Positions 48,296-58,539 of a stretch of 64,000 bases of DNA are shown piece by piece (position 1 is the stretch's first letter; every line of letters starts with the position of its first letter). The notes beneath the pieces are model-generated. The model did no database searches. It was not told where the DNA came from and saw only the letters and a program-made list of their open reading frames with translations. The stretch comes from Choanephora cucurbitarum (Eukaryota; Mucoromycota; Mucoromycetes; Mucorales; Choanephoraceae), in assembly GCA_025331435.1 (NCBI GenBank), contig JAIWNI010000089.1, positions 52,043 to 116,042 on the forward strand, written 5' to 3'. A program made the translations under genes and the position numbers.

Positions 48296-48599
48296 GCTAA
48301 TGTTAATCGTGTTTCTTTAAAAAATATGGAAGATGGTGTTTAAGTTTCAATGAGAGTAGTAATAAGAGTAGTAAGCTAACAGTTAAAAAAATTTAGCATT
48401 ATCTAATCAAGGGCAGAATAAGTGTGACTTACACCTTCTATATATGGTGATATTCGCAAGTTTTTATTCAATTTTCACCAACTATTGTTATTATGTTTTG
48501 ATAACAAGTTATGCTGAGTAGTAAATAGCTTCGTCTAATATGTATATAGCCTTCTTATTCTGATAGTTTGTTAAAGCCAACAAATTTATCAACAAAAAT

Positions 48600-50763
48600 G
48601 AACTCACAATCAACTCAACAATCCGACGTCAATGATCGATGTCAATACAGCTAAGTACCGTAGCAACATAAAGGTTTTGGCCGAGGGTAAAGCAAGCCGC
48701 CCTATTAACACCATCAAGGCTTATGCTAGCAAGCAAAGAGATTGGAAGATAAACTAATCAAATTGGAATGTGATAGAAGTGAGTCTAACATTCACATTTT
48801 ATATATAGCAATGGTGTCAAGTAAAGAAGTTCATAGATGGCGAAATAGTATCTGACAGTAAGCTCAGTTTTTTCTTGGATGACTATGTTATGGCTCGTGG
48901 CAAGAAGAAGCAAAAAGGTGAAGATGGTAGTCCTATTCCTTTAGGCAGAGAGTCCATTTTCGCTTATGTCGAGGCTATGTCGGATATTTAAAACTCGCAG
49001 AAAGCTCTGAACGCTAACCCAAACGAAGCTGCAAGAGACCCTTTAGTTCGTACCTTCTTGAACAACTTGGAAAAAACTAAAACCAAGCAAAAGAGGGTAA
49101 ACTTTGAAGATAGAGGCAACAACACCTTGAATGATTGCAACACAAAAGAAGAATTGATGAAGATCAGCCAGTACTTCATAAATTAAAAGAATGACATCAA
49201 CGGCTCTCGCGATCTACTTTGTTTTCTGATCAGTCATGCAATGCTTTGCAGAAGGCAGACAGCTCTCGGTCTTCAGTTTCCTGATCTGTTTGCAATCACT
49301 CAGAAAATCAAGGTGCTACGAAGTGCATTTCTCTCGTTGCTACTATTAGTTTTGGCAAGACTAACCAACATGGTAAAATTGAATATGGTTCTTCTATTCG
49401 TCATAAGCAAGTAGGATTGTGTTCCGTTGGCGCTTTGGCTCTCTACCTTTTCTCCCGCTTTCATTTTGAAGATGAAGAGTTTCCTGATTTTTCTTAAAAA
49501 AAAAACTGGTATGAAACCGTTGTGTTTAAGGGCAAGCTTCAAAAGACACCAATTACGTACCAGGCTCAACACAAAATCAACTTTGAAGCATTCAAAATTG
49601 TTGGTATCCTCACCTCCAAGGTAACTCATGCCAATAGAAAAAGTGCTCTCAATATGATTGCCCAAGAGAATGTACCTAGAGATCAGCAAAGAATGGTGGG
49701 AAGATGGGATACTGATAGAATGGTGGGAAGATGGGATACTGATAGAATGGTGGGATGTTATGTCTCAAGTCTTCCTGTCGATGCTATGGAGAGTCTTGCT
49801 GGTTTCCCTGTTGCTTCCAACAATTATTCTCTTTCTCGTGCGGTAGTTGCTCTTCCCACGGACTTGCAAGTATAAATTTTTTCTCAAGTTGACATTTGGA
49901 AGCAAATATTTGAGTTACAAGATGGAATACAAGAAGACATTGCTGGTCCAAATTTTTTGATTTTGCTTCTAAACCTCCATACCGTTTTTCTTCATGTAAC
50001 CAGTTTACATCCGTTAGATTATAAATAGCTAACTTGATCGCTTTTTTTTTGGGATTCTGTTATTTTGAAGCAAAAGCACCCCAATTACTACCTCTGGACA
50101 AGTGAGATTTTTGTTGTGATATTTATAAAGACTTCGAAAGTCAAGTTCTCGCCTCTGTTGATGAAAATGAGCAAATTTTTTCCAACAGTCAAATGGTTCA
50201 AGCTGTCCTGCCAAATCTTGCATCAACAATCACGACCGGACTTGAACAGCTAGCATCAAAGCTTCAGGTGCTACAAATTTAAGCAAGCAGCAATGGATCA
50301 GCGCATGAAAGAAAATGACAAACACAATGCTCAGATTTTTGCTGACTTCTTTACTTGGGGCACAACCATTTCAATGACAATAGTTCTTCTTCGTCTCCTT
50401 CCTTGGTCTTTTCTCTTCCTTCGGCTGCTTCCAACAATGCTCAAGCATCACCTGCTGCTTCTCCCAGCTACTGTATGAATAGAAGCATTGTGACCATCGT
50501 CGATGTCTGGAGAGAGTATGAAGTCGGTCTGGAAAACGGTCATTCCGTTAAGCGTTTGGAGAAACAGTTTGGCACCGGCTGGCGCAAGGATAAGAAAGAA
50601 TCTCGTTTTTTCAAACGAAGAAAAGAGATCTATGGCATGATTGAAATAAAGGCCGAGGATTAAATGGCGTCTTGTTCAGAGGCAGCAAGGAGACTTGAAG
50701 AAACTCGTGCATGTTTGAAAGTTAGCATTGATTAGTTTAGAACTACTCTTAGATCCTAAAAAA
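48600..50763 (+). mobile_element. Decayed Crypton-like tyrosine recombinase element
   Basis: Plus-strand remains of one tyrosine recombinase protein. From about 48,650: NTIKAYASKQRDWK, an intron ending ATATATAG at about 48,809, QWCQVKKFIDGEIVSDSKL, GRESIFAYVEAMSDI, then NPNEAARDPLVRTFLNNL. Later come FGKTNQHGKIEYGSSIRHKQ, CSVGALALYLFSRF and the catalytic THANRKS (H-X-X-R type, about 49,623-49,643). Next is GRWDTDRMVG and the nucleophile context GCYVSSLPVDAMESLAG (Tyr at 49759-49761). A DNA-binding C-terminus of GCR1_C type (TIVDVWREYEVGLENG ... WRKDKKESRFFKRRKEIY) ends at 50663. Several stops, for example 48989-48991, and frame changes show it is dead. Ends were not found. Crypton assignment follows from recombinase plus GCR1_C. 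Confidence 0.75.
49690..49743 (+). repeat. 27-bp tandem duplication inside the recombinase core
   Basis: The unit AGAATGGTGGGAAGATGGGA plus 7 nt occurs twice in a row without change. It is in frame, so the peptide RMVGRWDTD is doubled directly before the catalytic tyrosine. Confidence 0.95.
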
Positions 50764-51357
50764 AAACATGAATTAGTTAGTCGTTGTTGGCTATTTAATA
50801 TTCTATACATGACCTAAACTGCGTATACTAACTTTGCTTATCTTTGGTCCCGACCAAGTTGTTTATATTTTAAAGTGGGTGATGCCAAAACGCTTGAGAT
50901 ACCTGATTAGTTGTTTTCGATCAACAAGAAAGATCAAGGAAACTACATTATTTAAACGATTGCCTAAATCCCTCACTTTACAAACAAAAAAGTGGTCTCA
51001 TGTTGTCTTCTCGATTATTCTGAGAGTGCGAAGTTGTTCTTTGGCAAGGTATCAGTCGATTTTCTTAAACGAAAGCTTATAAAAAACGCGAGTAAAAAGG
51101 TACAAAAAATGCATGAACTTAGTGTTTAAAGTTGTTGCTTTGATAGCGGATTTCCAATTTTCTTCTAAAAAAGTATTTTCTTATGAGATTTACTCCGCTT
51201 CAAAGCCGGCGAGTCTCAGGACTGAGTAACGGCTTATCTGAAAAAATACCCTCTCAGTATATCTAAACAATTAAAATTATGCATTGTCACACAGAGTTAT
51301 TTTGCAGTCCCAGTGCTTTAAGAAAGTTATTTTACAGTCATAGAATAATTAGACTAT
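50764..51357. other. Spacer between Crypton relic and Helitron relic
   Basis: About 600 bp. It contains ACTCCGCTTCAAAGCCGGCG and a short hairpin (GAGTCTCAGGACTGAG) near 51,208-51,225. A near-repeat AAGTTATTTTRCAGTC occurs at about 51,294 and 51,326. No coding sequence was recognised. Confidence 0.45.
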
Positions 51358-52260
51358 TACTGTAAGGCCATTTTGACACCTAAAAATGTTGATGTGACAA
51401 TCATTAATCGAAGAATACTTTGTTGTATTGGAGGCGGAGAGACTGTCTATCTAAGCAGTGACCAAGTGTGCAACTCTGAGAATCGTATTGCTTATCCTAC
51501 CGAACTACTTAACTCAATCAATAATGGATCTCTTCCACCTCATCAACTCAAGTCAAAAGTAAGCTGACCTATTACGATGCTGAGAAACATTGATGCTGCC
51601 AATGGGCTTTGTAACGGAACGAGACTTATTGTTAGATCCCTTAAAATCGATATTATTGAAGCAACCATTGTTACTGGATCTCAAGCTGGTAAGATCGCAT
51701 TGATTTCTCGGATTCATATTAGTTTTACTCCTATTGGACATCAAACTACTATTGAATTTAGAAGAACTTAATTCCCTGTCACACTAGCATTCGCATTTAC
51801 AATTAACAAAGCACAGGGCCAAACACTTGACAATGCAGCCCTCAATCTACCGGATCATTTATTCAGCCATGGACTTTTGTGTGTTGCTCTATCTCGAGTC
51901 AAATCGCTTTCTTCATTCTAATTGCTTATAGATCAAAGTATCTCAAAAATAGAGGATTTTTAGAATCATCACACTAAGAACATTGTGCTCAAAGAATTAT
52001 TTCGCTCTTGATCATTTTTAACCATAGTCTCTATTTGATTTAAATCTTATTTCGTCATCAAATAGATTACCTACTCTTATTAACTTACTGCTCTACTGTT
52101 AGAACTAAATTTAACTATTTAAGATTAGTTGGGTGGGATTGATGAGGGAGGTGCGGGTGGTGTGAGTGGTGTGGGTGTGAGGGGGGGGAGGGGGGAAGCC
52201 ATGTTCTAAACCGTGAGGCGACGACGGCTTTAAAGCGAGCGTAGCGAGTAGGTCGTCTAG
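51358..52260 (+). mobile_element. Helitron relic, element 2: helicase end and 3' terminus
   Basis: From 51358 the sequence encodes the end of a Helitron helicase: AILTPKNVDVTIINRRIL, VYLSSDQVCNSEN, LPPHQLKSK, then MLRNIDAANGLCNGTRLIV, AFTINKAQGQTLDNAALNLP and LLCVALSRVKSLSSF. In-frame stops interrupt it at least four times. The DNA end is Helitron-like: GACGAC (about 52,220) pairs with GTCGTC (52,252-52,257), followed by CTAG ending at 52260 and then T. A 10-bp palindrome GCTTTAAAGC lies in the loop. The 5' part is missing. Its strand is opposite to element 1. Confidence 0.75.
52129..52197 (+). repeat. G-rich tract near the Helitron 3' end
   Basis: Almost 70 bp of G, T and A with many G runs (GGGTGGG, GGGAGG, runs of 8 and 6 G) just before the CTAG terminus. 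Four or more runs of three G fit a G-quadruplex on this strand. Confidence 0.8.
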
Positions 52261-52464
52261 TATTTTAAAAAATAAGGTGTCTTAAAAACAGCCACCGAGT
52301 TTCTAATTGCAAATGTTTGAAAAACTGCAGCCAATTTTTTTGATCTTCTACAAATTAGCTTTCCCACTTTTTCTCTAATAATGAGAGCCTTAACTTTGGA
52401 CTTTTAGTTTATTATACTGCTTTTTGATATCAAGACTTTGACAGATATTTTAAAGATTAAAAAC

Positions 52465-53763
52465 ATGAGCGATTTACCAGCTGTTTTCTGCGCAGTATGT
52501 AACAAATCGGTTCATTTTCGCAGAACATACCAATTTTGTCGAATGAACCCACGCAACCAAGTAGATGAAGATGTTCAAATGGAAGAGGTTCAACAAGAAC
52601 AAACTCAAAACGATCTGGTTGTTTGTTCTGCATTCAATGAGCCTGGACACTCTCACCAAATCTTTGCTGGATGTAGATTGATTCCACGTTTACAAGATAT
52701 GGAAGAAGATGGGCAACCTTCTGCTGTCGAGGTTTGTGCCAACTGCGGAATGGAAGGTCATTTAAGACGCACCAGCAGACTCTGCCCGCTCAACACTCAA
52801 AATGCTAGAAATGTTGCAAAGGATTTAAGTGCTGTACCTTCTATGAGATTTGGTTGTGGTTCAATGAGTTGTGCTTGCAATCGTTGTGGTGCTTTGATGT
52901 GGATTAGGGAAAGGGCTTCCGGCATAAGCAAAATCCATTCTGTGTTTCAATTGTGTTGTTGTAAGGGTGAGTCAATTTTAAATTCCGTGCAACCTACACC
53001 ACCAAAGATTGCAGATCTTCTTAAAGGAAGCGATAATACTTCCAAAGAGTTTCGAAGTAATATTAGAATGTACAACGGCTCTTTGAGTTTCACTTCTTTT
53101 GGTGTAAACCTTGATTTGAACTTAGCTAATAGTCGAACTGGCTCTTACACCTTTCAAATTCATGGCAGTCCATATCATTTGATCGGATCTGTTATTCCCT
53201 CTGATAATTCGAGCCCTAAGTTTGCACAGATCTACATTTTTGACACTGAGCATGAATTGGAAAATCGACATGCAATTGCACAAAATGTAGAACGTTCGAC
53301 TCTATTAGCAATTCAGAATATGATGCATCGAGTTAACCCTTTTATTGCTATCTTTAAAAACATGACACAGATTGCTGCTGAACAGCAAAATAACAATGAT
53401 ACTCCTGGTCAAAACGAAGGCATATCATCATTGAAAAATGTGTAGTTAGTCTTTAGAGCTGAAGGCGTGCCAGATCGTAGACGCTATAATAGACCTACAA
53501 ATGATTCTCAAAGTGCAGCTATAATTGTTGGCGGTGACAACGATGATAATGCTGCAAATACTTCTCGAGATATAGTCATTCAATATCAAGATAGTTGTAT
53601 TGTAAGAGTCAATGAGTCAAATCAGTTTTACAATCCTTTGCATTACGTTCTTTTGTTTCCCTTTGAAGAACCTGGGTGGAGCTTCACTATTTTAGGAAAT
53701 TCATCCAACGAAAAAATGACGATCATGCAGTTTTATAGCTTTAGACTCATGTACAGACCTTAA
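52465..53763 (+). pseudogene. Helitron Rep N-terminal fragment with three zinc-knuckle-like repeats
   Basis: From ATG 52465 the frame reads to a stop at 53443-53445, then goes on in the same frame (AEGVPDRRRYNRPTNDSQ) to 53763. Three C-X2-C-X4-H-X7-C type units lie at the N-terminus: CAVCNKSVHFRRTYQFC, CSAFNEPGHSHQIFAGC (second Cys replaced by Phe) and CANCGMEGHLRRTSRLC. A further Cys group (CACNRCGALMW ... CCCKGE) follows. GSLSFTSFGVNLDLN, SYTFQIHGSPYHLIGS and FAQIYIFDTEHELENRH match the Rep N-terminal region of element 1. LHYVLLFPFEEPGW and MTIMQFYSFRLMYRP are the last Rep-like peptides before truncation. Confidence 0.8.
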
Positions 53764-53945
53764 TTTATCTGTTAAGTCAGGAAAATTAAACAAGATTAAA
53801 GAGACGGTTTTATTCAGTACAGGGATTGAATGACTGTATAAATTGAGTATGGTAACACAGAATAGGATCTGTGTCTTATTTTGAATATAATGGAATTTAT
53901 ATAATGTATGTACTTTACGATACATCATCACCCTGGACCACCTTA
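53761..53945 (+). repeat. Helitron-associated repeat, copy B
   Basis: Starts TAATTTATCTGTT, the same as copy A, and shares AATTAAAC, TTTATTCAGTACA-like, TGGTAACACAG and CTTTACGA blocks. A stem TATGTA / TACAT surrounds CTTTACGA at about 53,905-53,926, in the same place as the stem in copy A. Homology ends after ACCC at about 53,934. It abuts the truncated Rep fragment. Confidence 0.65.
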
Positions 53946-54257
53946 AAGACCGCCATAAGTTGCTTTGATCTGATGTGTAATAATGGACCTAGGATCATCT
54001 TTTTTAAAGTCAGATAAATCTCTTGATAATTATATGTGATTGTAGTGTTAAAAGCTGTAATGTGGAAGTGCCGAATGCTGAAATCAATGTGAGGACTGAA
54101 TCTTGAGAGTGTTGAAATGCTGGTTGTATAAGATTTGGTTATAGCTTGTATTTGATATGATAAAAATTTGTACTAGATTGCCCATTAAAAAACTAATTCA
54201 TCAAAAACCTTTCTTGAAGAAAAAAAGATGAATTTGGGAAAAAAGGTTCTTAGTATT

Positions 54258-54660
54258 TTAGAGATTGTATGCCGTCTTGGGTCTCTCGGATTGATTTGAT
54301 TCTGTGAAGGAAGTCCTGCGTTTACGGGATTCTTTGATCTTCTTCGTTTGACCTGATTTGTTAGGTTTGTTTGCATTGCGTCTTTTCCAGTATTCCTTGA
54401 TAGGTACGGGACTATCAAAGTCTTCAGGCTTTTGCCGAGTTTGTTCATCAGGATATCCTATCCAAGTAGTTAGATATTTGATACCGTTTGGTTCGACTTC
54501 TCTATGGTTAATAACGGCTTGAACTTCATGGATGTCTTTGTTTTCATCAAACTTGTTCGTTTCGTTCGCGATTAATTTGATTTGCGAAGTAGGGATGTTT
54601 CTGGAAAGAATGGAGCCTATGCGATTGGTCAAGATGTAACTTCCATTGATTATATAACCA
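54258..54660 (-). pseudogene. Chromodomain retrotransposon (Ty3-type chromovirus) integrase tail
   Basis: A minus-strand reading frame holds the GPF/Y-like end of an integrase (SYILTNRIGSILSRNIPTSQ, then IKLI). Next is a chromodomain: EVQAVINHREVEPNGIKYLT, TWIGYPDEQTRQKPEDF, then PVPIKEYWKRR. It ends in a basic tail. The chromodomain is the usual C-terminus of fungal chromovirus integrases and directs insertion to marked chromatin. No reverse transcriptase or integrase core was found upstream (higher coordinates), so only the tail survives. Another possibility is a small domesticated chromodomain gene, but no clean start is present. Confidence 0.7.
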
Positions 54661-54929
54661 TGTACTAAAATGGACCTTCATACTCACTACGGCGCACTTC
54701 AAAACTCAGTTTACATCATTTACATGAAAACTTACAGATTATATTGCTCTGACGAGCAGAATTTTAGTAGAGAAGGAAAAGAGCCAGTTTGAAAGCCAAA
54801 AGTGTCGATTTTTTTTTCTCGACGCTATATGGTAAGTTAGAGGAAGCGCTCTGTTAAGTTTCAAGACGATTGGCGATGGTAAAGTGTTCCAGGTTTTTTT
54901 CTATGTCAATTTTGTTGAATAAACACCAC

Positions 54930-55110
54930 GGCGTATGGGATTTGCGATCGCATACAATTTTTTTTACGAAGCAATAGCAGTGAAAGTCCGACAAAACACT
55001 AACGGTTTTTTAAGCGAAGGCAAACGAAAGACGTTTGCGCTCGCAAATATTTCTTGCGAAGGCTTAAATGGTAACACCAAACGGCCGTTTATCCAGATTG
55101 CTCAAAGCTT
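54930..55110. repeat. Cluster of short palindromes
   Basis: Within 180 bp occur GCGATCGC, TTTGCGCTCGCAAA, GCAAACGAAAGACGTTTGC and AAACGGCCGTTT, with TTAAGC/GCTTAA arms around them. The density of perfect palindromes is far above the local background. Confidence 0.6.
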
Positions 55111-55129
55111 GTACTTTCTGACAGCTTAG

Positions 55130-58100
55130 TGGATATGATTGAGTAAGTTTTCAATGCAAATCTGTGATTAAAGCGTACTGATTAGGTCTTAGGGAGCAAA
55201 TAATATCTCTTTGACGGCTCACGTCATTATAATATATATTAATACAATTGGTGGTTATAGGCAAATTAGACCTCTTTATTTCATAAAATGTAGATCCCGC
55301 ATATACTATATATGAACAGCTTTTTAAATTCATGCATCCATTTTGGGGTGCTTCATGGTTCATACATTGAATTCCTTGTACCAGTACTAATATAGGCATA
55401 GAATACAGAAAAGAGACCGTTTCAAGTTTTCTAATGGCGGCACAAATGATAGAGAAGACTTGAAAATAAAGGTAATGGCTTTTGCCAAACTACATAATCT
55501 TCAAAACCGGTTTGCAATTTAAATTTGGGTGGCTTGAGCGGTCACAGTTCACTTTCTTTCTTGCAATTTCTATTTGAGCAACTTCATTTCAAAAGAACAA
55601 CCAAAGTTTAGCAGTTCTCATTCATCAAATAGAAGTGACACCACCATGAATTAGACCGGTAGCCAAGAATTAGCAGTTGCTTGTGAAGACCAGAGAGAAG
55701 AGTTAATATCAGTTTGCTTTAAGTATTTTTATAGTCAGTAAACTGTGGCGCATTTCTTACCACTGGCAACCTATTCTTGTTTACTTGGTTCATCTTTACT
55801 CGGATCGTATTGACAGGAAACAATAGCAGTTAGCACGAGAGGAAACTACCAAAGGAAAACTTGCAGAAACGTTCATGTCATTAAATTTAAGAGTTTGGAA
55901 TTGTTAACATGGAAACCTGTAATGCAAGCAGTTGACCGGAGCACTATGAAATATCAGCAACACACGAAAATGAATAGAGCAAAGGTATTACGAGTACAAT
56001 GAATTTGGGTAATCAAGTGAACGAACAGATCTAACGGATAAACTTTAAGGTCAACAAAATGCGTTTAAATAATATAGCTGGCAATCGGGTTGCCTAATGG
56101 AAGCACCTTTCATTCACAAGCCAATAGGTATTTCAGGACTTCCGAGTATGAAGTATACAGAAAAGTAAAGGTCAACCAAGCTCATGTAGATTAGTAGCCA
56201 AGTGAAGCGATAGAACAGAAGAAGTGGTGCAAAAGGAAGACATCTACAACGATAGGGACTAATTTTAGAAAGCAGTCTTGAACACATCAAGTCGGGAATC
56301 AGTCTCTATAAAAATGGTAATCAAAGAAAATACATTTTAGATAAGAAGTTCAACAGGTTTTTAGGAAGAAATTTCTAATAAGGTCAGAGGGAAGGCGGTA
56401 TCACATAGTCACTGCAATGGACATCAGAGGAAGCAGCTGGTGGTCATTTAAAGCGATCTGAGAACCAGTTAAAGAAAGGTAGTACACTGAACACTTGTTT
56501 GGAAAGCCGGTAACAAACACTGGTTAGACTACAAATGCTTCAAAAAGAAGAACATATCTGCATTTGAGATGTTATCATAGAGTGAAAAGAGGTAAGTTGG
56601 TTTATAAAGTTCATCCGTAGCAAAGATGGTATACATAAGCTAAGATCAATGTCATGATAAAGCATAATGCGCATAACCATACTGTCATAGTTTGATGACT
56701 TCAATAAATAATACAGTAACTCCGCTAAGACTATTCTTTTCTTTTGATAGTTTGATTCATTATTTTGTTGTGCATTAAGTAGAAAAAAAAGAAATGAATA
56801 ATGGGGGAATGATAAAAATTAGCATGCATATAATAGGTTTCAAGCACAGATGAGAAGAAAATATGAGAACTCGCCAATAATAAGAGGCCAGAGAAAGTAA
56901 AAGTAGACTAACCACTTAAAACTGCATGAATCTTTCAGTAATGAAAAGGTCTGGTAGGCATTATAAAAGGTATGTTAATGTGTATTAAAGAAAATACATG
57001 CTCTTCGAAGCAAGAGTAATGCTATTCGAAGAGTAATTAGTTTACTCTTTGGAGGAAAGGTACAAAAAATGGGTAAAAATCTGATCATGTAAAAAGAATT
57101 TCATGTAGATTATGTTTATTGATTGTAATGCACTATTAAATTCTAACTAAATACCAAAGACAAATTAAAGGTATAAAGGAATTACTTGGATCAAGATTAG
57201 GATGATGAAGCAGACTCTTTAGCCATGCCTTTTTATGCCCTCGCAGTATAATTAGCATTGCCAATAAATGATTGAAAAGTTATGTGTTAAGTCTGTTTGG
57301 AATGCTTCTTAAAGATGAGATGAAAGCAGTTAGACAATTTGGTTTGACGGCATCCAGATACTACTTCGAGTTTGACAAAGCATAAGCAACTTTTCTTAGC
57401 TCATTGTGTTTAATCCGGCTGCTGAAGTATAGTCAAAACGTTGTTTATTTTACATTCATTACTATGAAAACATCACTACTGTTCGCAGATAAAGGTCTCA
57501 TGATTGCAACAGTTTCTCCTTGATGGATCCATTGTAATTGAACTTCTAAAACATCTGAAAATACCATTACATTCTACAGCCACATAATTTTATACAAGTG
57601 AAATTCGATGGAGGGAGCTTTCTGATATTTCCAGCAATTCGATCGAAGTCAGTCAATCTAGTTGTTAAATTGATAACCACAAACATATTTGATACCAACA
57701 TAATGTCTCGTATGTAGACTATAAAATCAGCTAATCTCATTCAGTAGTTGTCATGATAATAAAAGTAATGATAGGTAACCGTATTTCAATAGACACCAAG
57801 TTTATTAATATTCTGATACACATGCATATGTTAATGTCGTTGATCAGTTAAATATTGAATATGATGCTTATACCCAAATAAATTATAGGTGTTAATAAGT
57901 TGAATTATCTCTTCTGGGGAACAGGTATGCTTAAGTTATTACCTTGTTTATATGGATTAATTGATAAGTTTTCAATCGCTTGAGTCTTTTGAGACAAGTT
58001 AAGGCAGCATCGATTGGTGTACGACGTATACATAGTATAGCAACATACATTTTGAACTTATTCCAAACGATCAAATTGTCTACAAGATTCACATTAAATA

Positions 58101-58539
58101 GTAATAAAACCAGTTATAACATCGTTTAGCAAACTTATTTTCAGTATCCATACCTCTCAACAATCCCAAGTTCGGTAGTAGACGTGCATACATGAACAAC
58201 AACTCAAGATTATCGAGCTGGAGTATATTTCACAACTTTGACGCTTAAAAGAGTAATTCAAAAGTTGAAGAATTTAGTACGTGTCCAACTCGATCACTAA
58301 AACTGTTGTAACACAGGGTGGCATGGTTGTATTTTAGCTGCTTTCGATGAAGATAGAAGTAAGAATATGGAAAGTAAAATACAAAAGAAAAAAGGGAAAA
58401 AAAAGATTACATTCGTTCACAGCCTCGATTCTTCTTTTAAAAGTCATCAATCAGATGTATACATCTGGAAAAAAAAGATCATCTTTTTTTCAACCCATCA
58501 CCCTACCCTCTTCATTAAACCTTTTTTCTTCTTCTATTT
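55130..58539. other. Non-coding stretch of 3.4 kb inside the transposon island
   Basis: No frame longer than about 100 codons with recognisable content on either strand. The composition is A-rich on this strand between 55,400 and 57,100. It may be worn transposon sequence, but no family could be recognised. Confidence 0.45.

Larger units (their letters stand above)
42562..48300 (-). mobile_element. Decayed autonomous Helitron (RepHel), element 1
   Basis: A rolling-circle transposon on the minus strand. It has a Rep (HUH nuclease) part, a Pif1-type helicase, then a GC-rich stretch and the repeat of 42562-42770. Coding is broken by at least one nonsense codon, two single-base frameshifts and an insertion. 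The 5' end (TC...) was not fixed; sequence upstream of 48,300 is AT-rich. The 3' limit is uncertain: no CTRR was found just after the helicase, and the conserved repeat is proposed as the 3' part. Confidence 0.8.
52370..53945 (+). mobile_element. Helitron relic, element 3: Rep N-terminal region joined to the shared repeat
   Basis: Begins about 110 bp after the CTAG end of element 2. A possible 5' start is TCTCTAATAATGAGAGCC at 52,373. The Rep N-terminal coding region is followed directly by repeat copy B. The middle of the element, including nuclease and helicase, is missing, as in an internally deleted, non-autonomous copy. The ends are inferred. Confidence 0.6.
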
